Positions 15,994-24,810 of a DNA stretch of 42,814 bases are shown piece by piece. Below the pieces are notes generated by a model. It did not search any database and had not been told where the DNA came from. It saw only the letters and a program-made list of their open reading frames with translations. The position numbers were made by a program, and so were the translations under genes. The DNA comes from Phycisphaeraceae bacterium. GTDB lineage: Bacteria; Planctomycetota; Phycisphaerae; Phycisphaerales; Phycisphaeraceae. The DNA lies in the NCBI GenBank assembly GCA_020851735.1, contig JADZCD010000052.1, forward strand, positions 1-42,814. The letters are read 5' to 3'. Within the stretch, counting starts at the first letter, position 1; each line of letters starts with the position of its first letter.

Positions 15994-16020
15994 GCCCAGG
16001 GATTTCTTCCCTGGGCTTTA
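15994..16020. repeat. CCCAGGGA hairpin, copy 2 of an identical 27-base repeat
   Basis: Identical over 27 bases to 14984-15010, about 1 kb upstream. Located between the Lon-N gene and uvrD. Confidence 0.8.
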
Positions 16021-16094
16021 GGAGTCAAAAGAAGGGGGCCTGCGGCCCGCCCGCCAAACGGGGGCTGGGGGGTCATATCCATCGGGTTCCGTGC

Positions 16095-16103
16095 TGTTAC
16101 ACT
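16095..16103 (+). promoter_or_regulatory. extended -10 of a likely leaderless uvrD promoter
   Basis: TGT then TACACT (16098-16103) fits the extended -10 pattern TGnTAnnnT. The predicted start point coincides with the ATG at 16111, so the mRNA may be leaderless. No Shine-Dalgarno sequence precedes the ATG, which is consistent. Confidence 0.5.
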
Positions 16104-16110
16104 GTGGGTT

Positions 16111-18417
16111 ATGAGTAGTTCTGGAACTGGAATCAGTGAAGCGGATGCGCTGTTGGAGGGGCTCAACGGGCCGCAGCGGGAGGCGGTGGCGCACGTGGAT
16201 GGGCCGCTGCTGGTGCTGGCGGGGCCGGGGTCGGGCAAGACACGGGTGATCACCCGGCGGGTGGCGTACCTGGTGCGGGCGGTGGGCATCGCGCCGTGGC
16301 AGGTGCTGGCCATTACGTTTACGAACAAGGCGGCGGGGGAAATGCGCGACCGCGTGGCGGAGTTGCTCAGCGCCGGCCAGGCGAAATCGGTGTTGATCTG
16401 CACGTTTCACAGTCTGGGGGTGCGGCTGCTGCGGCAATACGGCTCGGTGCTGGGGCTGAAGCAGGGTTTTTCGATTTACGATTCCTCCGATCAGCAGCGG
16501 GCGATGAAGCAGGCGCTGGCGGAGCTGGAGATCAGCACCAAGCACTTTCCGCCGGACCGGGTGCTGGGGACGATCAGCCAGGCGAAAAACGAGCTGGTGG
16601 ACGTGGAGGCGTTCGCGACGGGGGCGGGGGATTTTTACAGCAAGTCGGTGGCCAAGCTGTATCGGCGGTATCAGGAGATTCTGACCCGGGCGGGGGCGCT
16701 GGATTTTGACGATTTGCTGCTTAAGAGCGTGGAGCTGATCCGCCATCCGCAGACGGCTGAGGCGATCAAGCAGCGCTTTGCGTATGTGCTGATCGACGAA
16801 TATCAGGACACCAACCGGGCGCAGTTTATTCTGGCCCACGGGCTGGCGGCGGGGCAAGGCAACATCTGCGCCACGGGTGACCCGGACCAGTCGATTTACC
16901 GCTGGCGCGGGGCGGATATCCGCAATATTCTGCAGTTTCAGGACCATTATCCGCTGGCCAAGGTGGTGCGGCTGGAGGAAAACTACCGCTCGACGAAGAA
17001 GATTCTGGCGGTGGCGGACGTCTTGATCCAGAACAACACGCAGCGCAAGCCCAAGCGGCTGTTTACGGAAAACGAGGCGGGCGAGCCGGTGGAGGTGGTG
17101 CTGTGCGCGGATGAAAAACAGGAAGCCAAGGTGGTGACGGAGCAGCTTAGCGCGTGGCGCACGCAAGCGGGGCTGACGTACGGGGACATGGCGGTGTTCT
17201 ATCGGGTGAATAGTCTGAGCCGGGTGATGGAGGATTCGCTGCGGACGGCGGGGATTCCGTATCAGATCGCGCGGGGCACGGCGTTTTACGATCGTAAGGA
17301 GATCAAGGACGCGCTGGCGTATCTGCGGGCGGTGGCGAATCCGGCGGACTCGATCAACCTGGCGCGGATCATCAACACGCCGGCGCGGGGCATCAGCGAC
17401 ACGACGCTCAAGGGGCTGCAATTGGCGGCCCTGACGGGGCGGCGCTCGTTGTATGACCTGATGCAGCGGCTGGGCGACGTGCCGGGCTTGAATGCGCGGG
17501 CGGCGGCGGCGGTGGGGAAATTCGCCCAGCAATTAGAGAGCTGGCGCCAGCTGCTGGGCGGACTGGCGACGGAAGAAGTCCGCCTGCGTGAATTCGTCGA
17601 GAAGGTGCTTAAGGAGTCGGGGCTGGAGGATTTCTATCGGCAGGACAAGACGGATCAGGACCAGGAGCGGCTGCTGAATCTGGGCGAGTTGATCTCAGCG
17701 GTGCAGCAGTTTGAGCAGGAGCAGCTGCCGGAGCTGGCCGAGGAGGCGGCGGGGAACGCGGGGGCGGATGCGGCGCGAGGTTTGGAGTGGAAGCTGCAGA
17801 GGTATCTGGAGCAGGTGAGCCTGGTCAGCGACGTGGACGCGGTGGACCCGGGGTTAGGGTCGGTGACGCTGATGACGCTGCACGCAGCCAAGGGATTGGA
17901 ATTCGCGGGGGTGGCGATCATCGGGCTGGAGGAAGGGCTGCTGCCGCACAGTCAATCCAACCAGAGCCCGGCGGAGATCGAGGAGGAAAGACGCTTGTGC
18001 TTCGTGGGCATCACGCGGGCGCGGCGGCTGCTGACGCTGACGCACACGCGGTATCGGACGATCTTCGGGCAGACGCAGCCAACGATTCCCAGCCGATTTT
18101 TACGGGAACTGCCGGAGGAAAACCTAAAGGAAGTGGATCGCAGCGAGGAGCATGGTTGGGAGGCGGGCGGATTTGCGAATTCGACGTTTACCTATGGCGG
18201 GAAGAAGGATTCCCAGGGCCAGGGGCAGAGCGCCCCGCGCAAAAGCAAGGGTGAGTATGAGGTCGGCACGCTGGTGCGGCACCCGATGTTCGGGTTAGGG
18301 CGGGTGACGTCGGTCTCCGCCAGCGGGGGCAATACGCGGGTGCAGGTTCACTTTAACAGCGGGTCGACGAAGAATCTGATTCTGGAATTCGCCAAGTTGG
18401 AGAAGGTGTCGCTGTAG
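16111..18417 (+). CDS. pcrA: UvrD/PcrA-type superfamily 1A DNA helicase
   Basis: ATP-dependent 3'-5' DNA helicase of 768 residues acting in repair and removal of obstacles from DNA. Motifs in order: Q motif LNGPQREAVAH (18-28), Walker A AGPGSGKT (37-44), ITFTNKAAGEMRDR (Ia), IDEYQDTN (II), GDPDQSIYRWRGAD (III), LEENYRST (IV), LMTLHAAKGLEF (V) and FVGITRARR (VI). The C-terminal tail (about 710-765, VGTLVRHPMFGLGRV) is the Tudor-like domain of PcrA/UvrD that contacts RNA polymerase. PcrA and UvrD cannot be separated from sequence alone. The chosen ATG begins a normal-length protein; the open frame upstream has no protein character. Confidence 0.96.
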   Translation: MSSSGTGISEADALLEGLNGPQREAVAHVDGPLLVLAGPGSGKTRVITRRVAYLVRAVGIAPWQVLAITFTNKAAGEMRDRVAELLSAGQAKSVLICTFHSLGVRLLRQYGSVLGLKQGFSIYDSSDQQRAMKQALAELEISTKHFPPDRVLGTISQAKNELVDVEAFATGAGDFYSKSVAKLYRRYQEILTRAGALDFDDLLLKSVELIRHPQTAEAIKQRFAYVLIDEYQDTNRAQFILAHGLAAGQGNICATGDPDQSIYRWRGADIRNILQFQDHYPLAKVVRLEENYRSTKKILAVADVLIQNNTQRKPKRLFTENEAGEPVEVVLCADEKQEAKVVTEQLSAWRTQAGLTYGDMAVFYRVNSLSRVMEDSLRTAGIPYQIARGTAFYDRKEIKDALAYLRAVANPADSINLARIINTPARGISDTTLKGLQLAALTGRRSLYDLMQRLGDVPGLNARAAAAVGKFAQQLESWRQLLGGLATEEVRLREFVEKVLKESGLEDFYRQDKTDQDQERLLNLGELISAVQQFEQEQLPELAEEAAGNAGADAARGLEWKLQRYLEQVSLVSDVDAVDPGLGSVTLMTLHAAKGLEFAGVAIIGLEEGLLPHSQSNQSPAEIEEERRLCFVGITRARRLLTLTHTRYRTIFGQTQPTIPSRFLRELPEENLKEVDRSEEHGWEAGGFANSTFTYGGKKDSQGQGQSAPRKSKGEYEVGTLVRHPMFGLGRVTSVSASGGNTRVQVHFNSGSTKNLILEFAKLEKVSL

Positions 18418-18466
18418 AGCTTGTGCATAATCGCGATAACTTTGCGATCATGATTCTAATTGGCCG

Positions 18467-18492
18467 CAGATTAACGCAGATAAACGCGGTTT
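18467..18492. repeat. degenerate CGCAGATTAACGCAGATAAACGC motif
   Basis: Two near-repeats (GCAGATTAAC, GCAGATAAAC) in the 222-base gap between uvrD and trpF. Short degenerate repeats of this wording occur in intergenic DNA of many bacteria; here only a fragment is present. Nothing else was seen in 18418-18639. Confidence 0.4.
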
Positions 18493-18639
18493 TGATACAA
18501 ATATTCCATGGGCGGTTTTCCTGTGTGTTTACCTGCGGCTGGATTGCTGAACGTTCTTGTGGGCTGATGCATGACGTTTCGAAGCACAGTGGCGATGACG
18601 GCGGAATGACGTGAGGCGGGGGAGGCGGGAGCCACGCAC

Positions 18640-19329
18640 GTGGGACGAACATGGGTGAAAATCTGCGGGGTACGCGACCCGGACATGGCGCGGGCGGCGG
18701 TTGCGGCGGGGGCGGACGCGGTGGGTCTGGTGTTTGTCGAAAAGTCGCCGCGCCATGTGACGATGGCAGAGGCGATAGAGGTGGTACGGGCTGTGATGGA
18801 GAAGTCCCCCACTGCTACCGAGCTGGTGGGATTGTTTGTGGACGCGGAGATCCAATACGTGCGGCAGACGGCGGAGGAATTAAAGCTTAGCGCGGTGCAG
18901 TTGCATGGGCAGGAGGATGTGGCGTATGCCAGGAGCTTGGGGCCGCTACGAGTCTTTAAGGCGCTGGCGTTCGGACCGGACCTGGCGGCAAAAATGAAGG
19001 TCTGGCGGGAGTGCCCGAACCTGGGGGGACTCTTGATCGATACGCCCCCACCCGACGGCGCTAAGGCCATGGGACTTCCGGGGGGCAGTGGGCGGGCGTT
19101 TGACTGGGAGGAGTTGCGGAAGGTGCTCGATGGCGGCGCGGGGGCGGGGTTGAGGGTGATCTTGGCTGGGGGATTGACGCCGGAGAACGTGGCGGAGGCG
19201 GTTAGAGTGGTTAAACCCTGGGGGGTGGACGTTTCCAGCGGGGTGGAATCACGGCGAGGGATAAAGGATGCGGGATTGATCCGGGCTTTTGTGGCTGGGG
19301 CGCGGGCGGGAGACACGAAGACAAGCTAG
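18640..19329 (+). CDS. trpF: phosphoribosylanthranilate isomerase
   Basis: Third step of tryptophan synthesis: phosphoribosylanthranilate to CdRP. TIM barrel of 229 residues. WVKICGVRD carries the catalytic cysteine (C9) and the barrel start; AGADAVGLVFVEKSPRHV, LVGLFVD, VQLHGQED and VILAGGLTPENV are typical. The catalytic aspartate is in GGLLIDTPPPDG, and VDVSSGVESRRGIKD closes the phosphate site. The start is a GTG; a second in-frame GTG at 18655 is possible. A GGAGGCGGGAG lies upstream. No other trp biosynthesis gene is in the window, so trpF is outside a trp operon, but tryptophanyl-tRNA synthetase is the next gene, 221 bases on. Confidence 0.95.
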   Translation: MGRTWVKICGVRDPDMARAAVAAGADAVGLVFVEKSPRHVTMAEAIEVVRAVMEKSPTATELVGLFVDAEIQYVRQTAEELKLSAVQLHGQEDVAYARSLGPLRVFKALAFGPDLAAKMKVWRECPNLGGLLIDTPPPDGAKAMGLPGGSGRAFDWEELRKVLDGGAGAGLRVILAGGLTPENVAEAVRVVKPWGVDVSSGVESRRGIKDAGLIRAFVAGARAGDTKTS

Positions 19330-19349
19330 CGGAAACCTAGACCCCTGCC

Positions 19350-19477
19350 AAAATGCACCGCCAAGTCGCCAAGAGCGCCAAGATGACAGCCCAAGTAAAC
19401 AGGAAGGCCATATCACCGTGGTTTGAAAACCTCTGGGAACCTGGCGTCCTTGGCGTCATGGCGGTTAAGTGTATTTT
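19350..19477. repeat. MITE-like inverted repeat built of GCCAAG words
   Basis: The left end (19350-19382) begins AAAATGCA and contains three CGCCAAG-like words. The right end (19441-19477), read on the opposite strand, begins AAAATACA and contains CGCCA, CGCCAAG and CGCCAG words. About 58 bases separate the ends. The element fills the trpF-trpS gap. No transposase or clear target duplication is visible. Confidence 0.65.
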
Positions 19478-19550
19478 GTCAGCGGCTTATAGCCTCCAGG
19501 CAAACAAACGGTAAGATTGGGCTCCTTTTTGACGCGAAAGATGATGGACC

Positions 19551-20519
19551 ATGAAACGTGTTCTTTCAGGCATTCAGCCGTCCGGACAACTGCACCTGGG
19601 CAATTACGCGGGGGCGATCCGGCAATTCATTGACATGCAAGTGGACCACGAGATGTACATTTTCGTGGCCAGCTATCACGCGCTGACCTCCGTGCGTGAG
19701 CCGAAGGTGCTCAAGGAAAACATCCGCCAGGTGGTGATTGATTATCTGGCGTTCGGATTGGACCCTAAGAAGACGCACCTGTACCTGCAGCAGGATGTGC
19801 CGCAGGTGACGGAGCTGTGCTGGCTGCTGTCCTGCGTGTGCCCCAAGCACATGATGGACAAGGCGACGAGCTTTAAGGACAAAGTGTCCAAGGGGCTGTC
19901 GGCGTCGATCGGGTTGTACACGTATCCGATCCTGCAGGCGGCGGACATTCTGGGGGTGGACCCGGACTTTGTGCCGGTGGGCGAGGATCAGCGGCAGCAC
20001 GTGGAAATCACCCGCGACCTGGCGGAGGCGTTTAACCGCCAATATGGGCCGGTGTTCAAGGTGCCGGACTTGAAGATCCGCAAGGACGCGGGGCTGCTGC
20101 CGGGGGTGGACGGGCAGAAGATGAGTAAGAGCTACAACAACGCGATTGATCCATTCATGGCGGAAAAGCCGCTGCGCAAGAGGATCATGAGCATCGTCAC
20201 GGACTCGGCGCCGGTGGAGGAAAAGAAGGACCCTAAGAAGTGCGTGGTGTTCCAGATTTTCCAGGCGGTGGCGGGGGCGGACGATCCGCGGACGGCCCAG
20301 CTGGCCGAGCGGTACCAGAGGGGGGGCATGGGGTATGGCGAGGCCAAGCAGGCGCTGTTTGAGCTGATCCTGCAGGAATTCGCGGCGGCGCGGACGAGGC
20401 GGGAGGAGCTGAGCAAAGACCCCGGGTATGTGGACGAGGTGTTGCGGCAGGGGGCGGCGGCGGCGAATGAAAAAATCAGCGCGGTGGTGAGCCGGGCGCG
20501 GACGGCGGTGGGACTGTAG
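19551..20519 (+). CDS. trpS: tryptophanyl-tRNA synthetase
   Basis: Class I synthetase of 322 residues, normal bacterial length. The N-terminal signature GIQPSGQLHLGNYAGAI includes the HIGH-equivalent HLGN (15-18); the KMSKS loop is in GQKMSKSYNNAI. The substrate-binding part LYTYPILQAADIL and PVGEDQRQHVEITRDLAEAFN is typical. ATG start without a strong ribosome binding site (GATGATGGACC). It converges on fliS with only 17 bases between the stop codons, with no room for a full terminator. Confidence 0.97.
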   Translation: MKRVLSGIQPSGQLHLGNYAGAIRQFIDMQVDHEMYIFVASYHALTSVREPKVLKENIRQVVIDYLAFGLDPKKTHLYLQQDVPQVTELCWLLSCVCPKHMMDKATSFKDKVSKGLSASIGLYTYPILQAADILGVDPDFVPVGEDQRQHVEITRDLAEAFNRQYGPVFKVPDLKIRKDAGLLPGVDGQKMSKSYNNAIDPFMAEKPLRKRIMSIVTDSAPVEEKKDPKKCVVFQIFQAVAGADDPRTAQLAERYQRGGMGYGEAKQALFELILQEFAAARTRREELSKDPGYVDEVLRQGAAAANEKISAVVSRARTAVGL

Positions 20520-20536
20520 TTAGAGGGAGAACGCCT

Positions 20537-20998
20537 TTAGGCGCTGGTGGACAGGGAGCTGATGGCGGTCTGCTGGGCGCCCTGGACGGCGGCGTTTTCG
20601 CGGGTGACGCTGCCGCGGCCTTCGGTGGCCAGGCGATCCATCAGCAGTTGCCAGGTTTCCTTCTCGTATTCCAAAAGCTTAAGGGCCTCGTCGATGGGCT
20701 TGGTCTGGCGCTGGAGATTGGCTTCGACCAGGAGGCGGTAGATGTAAATGTAGAGGGCGCTTAAGCGTTCGCACAGTTCGGGGGCGACGTTGTGATCGAG
20801 GCTGGTGGAGAGTTCTAAGACGATTTTCTGGGCCCGCATCAGGGCGTGATAGCTGGCTTCAAAATCCGAATTGTCCAGACCCTGGCGCCCCTGGCGGCAG
20901 AAGCGGATGGCTCCGTCATAGAGCATCATCCGCAGTTCCTCGGGGTTGGCGGTGAGGATCTTGGTTCGCAGGTAAGAATCGGCTGGTGTGGGTGCCAT
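20537..20998 (-). CDS. fliS: flagellar secretion chaperone FliS
   Basis: FliS binds the flagellin C-terminus in the cytosol and prevents premature polymerisation. 153 residues, all-helical, with the family pattern Y-x-x-x-x-(V/I)-x-T-A-x-P-x-E-L in YLRTKILTANPEELRMMLYDGAIRF near the N-terminus, and a conserved helix ALYIYIYRLLVEANLQ. The C-terminus (about 130-153) is a Ser/Ala-rich tail. It follows fliD in the same direction, the common fliD-fliS order. A GCCGATAA sequence at 21034-21041 suggests its own sigma-28-type promoter. Confidence 0.93.
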   Translation of the reverse strand: MAPTPADSYLRTKILTANPEELRMMLYDGAIRFCRQGRQGLDNSDFEASYHALMRAQKIVLELSTSLDHNVAPELCERLSALYIYIYRLLVEANLQRQTKPIDEALKLLEYEKETWQLLMDRLATEGRGSVTRENAAVQGAQQTAISSLSTSA

Positions 20999-21033
20999 GG
21001 GTCGTTATTGAATAAGCCGGTGCGGCAGGAGTT

Positions 21034-21041
21034 TTATCGGC
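21034..21041 (-). promoter_or_regulatory. GCCGATAA (-10 of sigma-28 type) upstream of fliS
   Basis: An exact GCCGATAA on the minus strand, 36 bases before the fliS start. A TAAG lies 17 bases upstream of it rather than the ideal 15, so the -35 match is imperfect. Confidence 0.45.
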
Positions 21042-21145
21042 TAAATCCGGGGCAGTCCCTTAGCGGGAGCCAAACACGGGCGAAAAACGAATCGGCCAGG
21101 GGTCAGGCGCGAAACCCTGGGTGAAAAATCGTCGCCCAAGCGCCT

Positions 21146-24100
21146 TTATCCATTGCTGGAGCCGGAGCTGTAGGACGATGAAGCCAGGCTGGCGAGGCTG
21201 GCCAGGGAGCTGCTCTGATTCTGCAACTGGGAGAGCGCGGTCTCCATGTTGTTGAATTGGGTTTCCAGGCGCGTGCGCTTGGCGGCCAGCAGCTCTTCGA
21301 GGTCGGCGATGTGGTCCTTGTTGTTCTCCACCTGCTTGTCGATGCCGTCGAGGCGGGACTGCAGGGAACGGGCGCTGAAGCGATTGAGGGCTTCGGTCAT
21401 GCGCACGGCCATACCGCCGACACTGATGACCAGATTGCCGTCGCTGTCGCGGACCTGATTGCCGTCGTCGTCGGTTTCGATTTCCTTAAGGGAGAAGTAT
21501 TTTTCGACGGCGGAGCGATCCTTGGTCAAGGCGGCGGTCAGGCGGGCCTGATCGAGCACGAGGGTGTCGCCGTTGGTGACTTTCACGCCGACCTGGAAGA
21601 GCGTGGTGAATTGGGAGGTGACTTCGGTGTTGCGACTGCTGACCATGCGGAACAGCTGATTTTTGATCGAGCTGAGCGTGGAGTCGCCCAGCAAGAGGCC
21701 CTTTTCCTGGGTCTCGGTGTTGTAGCTGTCGTACTGATTGATGCTCTTGATCAGATCGTTGAATTTATCCACGAAGCTGGTGATGGAGGAAGTGACCAGT
21801 TCGTCGTCGCGATTGACGACGACCTCGACGGGATCGGCGCTGGCGGATTTGAGTTCCAGGGTAGCGCCGGGGATGGTGCCTTCGAGCTTGTTGGTGGTGG
21901 AGGTGATGGCCAGACCGCCCTGGGCGGGATCGCCGTAAAAGACCACGGCGTTGCGGCCCTGGGAGATATTGGTGGCTTTCATCCCCAGCCCGCCGTCGTC
22001 GAAAATGAACGCCCCGGCCAGGCCGGAGTTGGTGGCGGTGAGGCTTAAGCGATACGGCCGGCCGGAGGAGCCGTCGTTGATGATCGTGGCCCGCACGCCG
22101 GCGCCGAGGTCATTGATCTTGGTGACCAGCTCGTCGAGGGTGACGGCCCCGACGACGTTGGTGCCCAGGAGGTAGCCGTCCTCGTTGGAATCGCTGGTGA
22201 GGATGCCCAGGTCGGTGGCGGTTTTGGCGTTATTCTGGGCTTCGACCTTAAAGAGCCCCTGGCCGGTGGTGGTGTCCTGGAGATTCAGGCCCGTGCCCTG
22301 GGAATTGATGGTGACCGCGACCTTGTTGCCGGAGGCGGTGTGGATGGCGTCGATCACTTCCTGCACAGTGGTCAGGCCGTCGAGATCCACGTCATGGGTG
22401 GAGCCGTCGGCGGTGGTGATGCGGAAATCCACCTTGCCGGTGACGTTGCGGACGCCCGAGCCCTTGTTCAAGGAAGACAGCAGGGTGGCGCCGGTCATGG
22501 TGGTGACGGCGTCGATGGTGATCTTGCGTTCGAAGCTGCCGTCCAGGTCGGCGCCGGGGGTTGTGGCTGAGCCGAGCAGGCCCAAGTCGGCGGCGGCGGT
22601 GGACCCGGATTCCTCGACGGTGATGGCCACGGTGCCGGGGCCGATGTCTTCCAGAAGGATGCCGTCGCCGGTGTCGTTGATGCGGGCGGTGATGGACCCC
22701 GCGAAGCGGCTGTTGATCTGGTTGAGGACGTCGCCGACGGTGATGGTGCTGCCGGAGGCGATGGTGAGGGTCTGTTTGCTGCCGGAGGAGGTGGTGATGG
22801 CCAGCTTGCCGCGACTGACGCCGCGGCCGCCGTTCAAGGCGTCCAGGCGGGTGCTTTCGGAGATATAGCGGAACTGCAGATTGTCGGAATCGACCTGGCT
22901 GGCGGAAAACGTGCCGGCGATGTTCAAGGTGGCGGCGACGGTGGAGGCGCCCTGGTCGGCGATGGTCAGGTCGCCGGTGCCGCCGGAGGTATCGGTCAGG
23001 AGCAGGCCGTTGCCGTTGCGGTTTAAGGAGGCGGTGATGCCGGCCCCGGCGTTATTGATCGTGTTGACGATGTCGTACATCGACTGGGCGGCGGACAGGT
23101 CCACGGCGGTGGAGGCGCCGGCCCGATTGGTGATTTGCATGCTGCCCAGGACGCCGGCGCCCAGGCCGCCGTTAAGATTTTTTAAGAGCTTGGAGTTGAT
23201 GGCGGCGATCACGCGGGCGCCGCCGATGACGCCGTCGGCGTCGCCGTCGCTGGTGGCGATGCCCAGGTCGGTGGCGGCCTTGGAATTGCCGATCTCCTCG
23301 ACGCGGAAGGTGTCGGCGCCCACGGAGGCATCGGTGAGCCTCAAGCTCACGCCGTCAGCGCCGAGGGCGGCGGTCACCGAGGTATTGCCGGTGGCGTTGT
23401 TGATGGCGTTGATCACGTCGTTGATGGTGGTCGCCGAGCGCAGATCGACGTTAAAGGAGGTCACGCCGTCGCGCTGCGAGATCTTAAAATCGCCCTGCCC
23501 GATGACTTTGTTAAGGCGGATGCCGTTGCCGTCGTTTAAGCGGGTCAGGAGGTAGGAATCGGTCAGGCTGTTGATCTGCGATCCGGTTAAGGTGGCGCCG
23601 GCCACGGAACCGGCCAAGCCCAGGCTGGCGGCGGTGGCGCCGCCGTTTTCCTCGGCCACGGAGAGCGAGCCCGCCCCCCCGCTGTCGTCGACGATTTCCA
23701 GCTTGTCGCCGGCCACGCGGGCGGTGACTTTCACGCCGCTGGCGTTGCTGATGGCGGTTAAGACGTCGTCGACGGTGATGGCTTTGCTTAAGTCGATGAC
23801 GGCTGAAGAGCCGGAGCGATCGGTCACGCGGATGGACCCGCGGACAAAGCCATCCTCACCGACCATGGTCAGTTCGTCGAGGTTGGTCTGGCGGTCCAGG
23901 CGGGCGGCGGTGGTTTCAAAGGACAGGGTGGAAGCGGCCAGGGGGGTGGTGTTGGTGTCGGCAAAGCCCGAGGTGATGGTCTGCTGGCTGCTGACCAAGC
24001 GATCGACGGTGAAGCGATAGCTGCCGGGCGTGGTGGAGGTGGTGGTTTTGACGGTCAGAACGGATTCGTCAGAACTGGTGGCGGTGGTGGCACGAAAGGT

Positions 24101-24307
24101 GTTGAGCGTGGCCAGATCGCTCATGGTGGACTTTAGGCCGAGCAATTTGGCGTTGATGGCCTGGAACGCCACCTGCTGCGCCTGCAGGGTGGCGTTGTGT
24201 TTTTCAATAATGGTCTTGGGTCTGGACTCAATGGCCATCAGCTGATCAATCAGATCTTTGTGATTGATGCCGCTGATCAGGCCTACGCCGCTGCTGATGG
24301 TGCCCAT
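21146..24307 (-). CDS. fliD: flagellar filament cap protein FliD, enlarged by tandem internal repeats
   Basis: FliD caps the filament tip and helps flagellin assemble. The N-terminus is a typical FliD_N region (SGVGLISGINHKDLIDQLMAIESRP). The C-terminal part (about 830-1053: SITSFVDKFNDLIKSINQYD, then a coiled end with KQVENNKDHIADLEELLAAKRTRLETQFNNMETALSQLQNQ split over two helices) is also typical. At 1053 residues it is about twice the usual size. The middle has five copies of a unit of roughly 115 residues (about 136-250, 252-370, 373-485, 486-605, 607-720) and a partial sixth (722-795). The units share a core like TINDVINAINNA..(V/I)TA.L...G..L.L.D and an end like AATDLGI, resembling flagellin IN motifs. 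ATG start. Confidence 0.93.
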   Translation of the reverse strand: MGTISSGVGLISGINHKDLIDQLMAIESRPKTIIEKHNATLQAQQVAFQAINAKLLGLKSTMSDLATLNTFRATTATSSDESVLTVKTTTSTTPGSYRFTVDRLVSSQQTITSGFADTNTTPLAASTLSFETTAARLDRQTNLDELTMVGEDGFVRGSIRVTDRSGSSAVIDLSKAITVDDVLTAISNASGVKVTARVAGDKLEIVDDSGGAGSLSVAEENGGATAASLGLAGSVAGATLTGSQINSLTDSYLLTRLNDGNGIRLNKVIGQGDFKISQRDGVTSFNVDLRSATTINDVINAINNATGNTSVTAALGADGVSLRLTDASVGADTFRVEEIGNSKAATDLGIATSDGDADGVIGGARVIAAINSKLLKNLNGGLGAGVLGSMQITNRAGASTAVDLSAAQSMYDIVNTINNAGAGITASLNRNGNGLLLTDTSGGTGDLTIADQGASTVAATLNIAGTFSASQVDSDNLQFRYISESTRLDALNGGRGVSRGKLAITTSSGSKQTLTIASGSTITVGDVLNQINSRFAGSITARINDTGDGILLEDIGPGTVAITVEESGSTAAADLGLLGSATTPGADLDGSFERKITIDAVTTMTGATLLSSLNKGSGVRNVTGKVDFRITTADGSTHDVDLDGLTTVQEVIDAIHTASGNKVAVTINSQGTGLNLQDTTTGQGLFKVEAQNNAKTATDLGILTSDSNEDGYLLGTNVVGAVTLDELVTKINDLGAGVRATIINDGSSGRPYRLSLTATNSGLAGAFIFDDGGLGMKATNISQGRNAVVFYGDPAQGGLAITSTTNKLEGTIPGATLELKSASADPVEVVVNRDDELVTSSITSFVDKFNDLIKSINQYDSYNTETQEKGLLLGDSTLSSIKNQLFRMVSSRNTEVTSQFTTLFQVGVKVTNGDTLVLDQARLTAALTKDRSAVEKYFSLKEIETDDDGNQVRDSDGNLVISVGGMAVRMTEALNRFSARSLQSRLDGIDKQVENNKDHIADLEELLAAKRTRLETQFNNMETALSQLQNQSSSLASLASLASSSYSSGSSNG

Positions 24308-24423
24308 GGCGTGACTCCCCTGACGGTTACCGCGGGTCTACCGACAAGCCGAACACGGCTGAACCAACCGTCTGACTATTCCACCCCTTGGGTTCCGCAG
24401 CCACGGGCTTGCCCCGCCGCCGC

Positions 24424-24675
24424 CTAATCATCCAGGACGCTGCCCTGGTAGAGGAACGACCAGTCGTGGGAGCGGAAGTCCGCTGCCGGGTCGGCCGCGG
24501 GCCACTGGATGGTCTTAGGTCCGATAAGCGATTCCACCGCCCAAGAGGAGAGGGTCTTGTGGAACATTTTCTGATATTGATCCGTGGGCTGGGGGCCCAG
24601 GGAGCGAGAGACTGGCGATATTGGCGCACCGTCGGACTCCGTGGAACGACTTATCGGGCTAAGCTTTCGGTTCAT
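24424..24675 (-). CDS. small hypothetical protein upstream of fliD
   Basis: An 83-residue frame with an ATG and AGGAA about 11 bases upstream, in the same direction as fliD and 116 bases before it. Composition looks protein-like in the second half (YQKMFHKTLSSWAVESLIGPKTIQWP). The segment DQYQKMFHKTLSSW faintly recalls the helix of flagellar rod-binding proteins, but the match is too weak to assign a function. No signal peptide or membrane segment. An overlapping frame of 100 residues on the same strand is arginine-rich and less likely. The gene may be spurious. Confidence 0.4.
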   Translation of the reverse strand: MNRKLSPISRSTESDGAPISPVSRSLGPQPTDQYQKMFHKTLSSWAVESLIGPKTIQWPAADPAADFRSHDWSFLYQGSVLDD

Positions 24676-24810
24676 ATCGACCCATTCCTTGGATGATCTT
24701 GAAAGGCAGAGATCGCGCCGCTTTCTGAGGCATCGGCCCGAGTCAGGGTCGACTTTGGCGGGAAGAGGAGAAAATTTGGAATGAGTCGGATTAGGGGCGG
24801 GGACGCAGAA

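Noticed and set aside
15973..16110. N-terminal extension of the UvrD/PcrA frame
   Set aside because: The DNA is a hairpin repeat and the translated part has no similarity to helicase N-termini; the ATG at 16111 fits the family.
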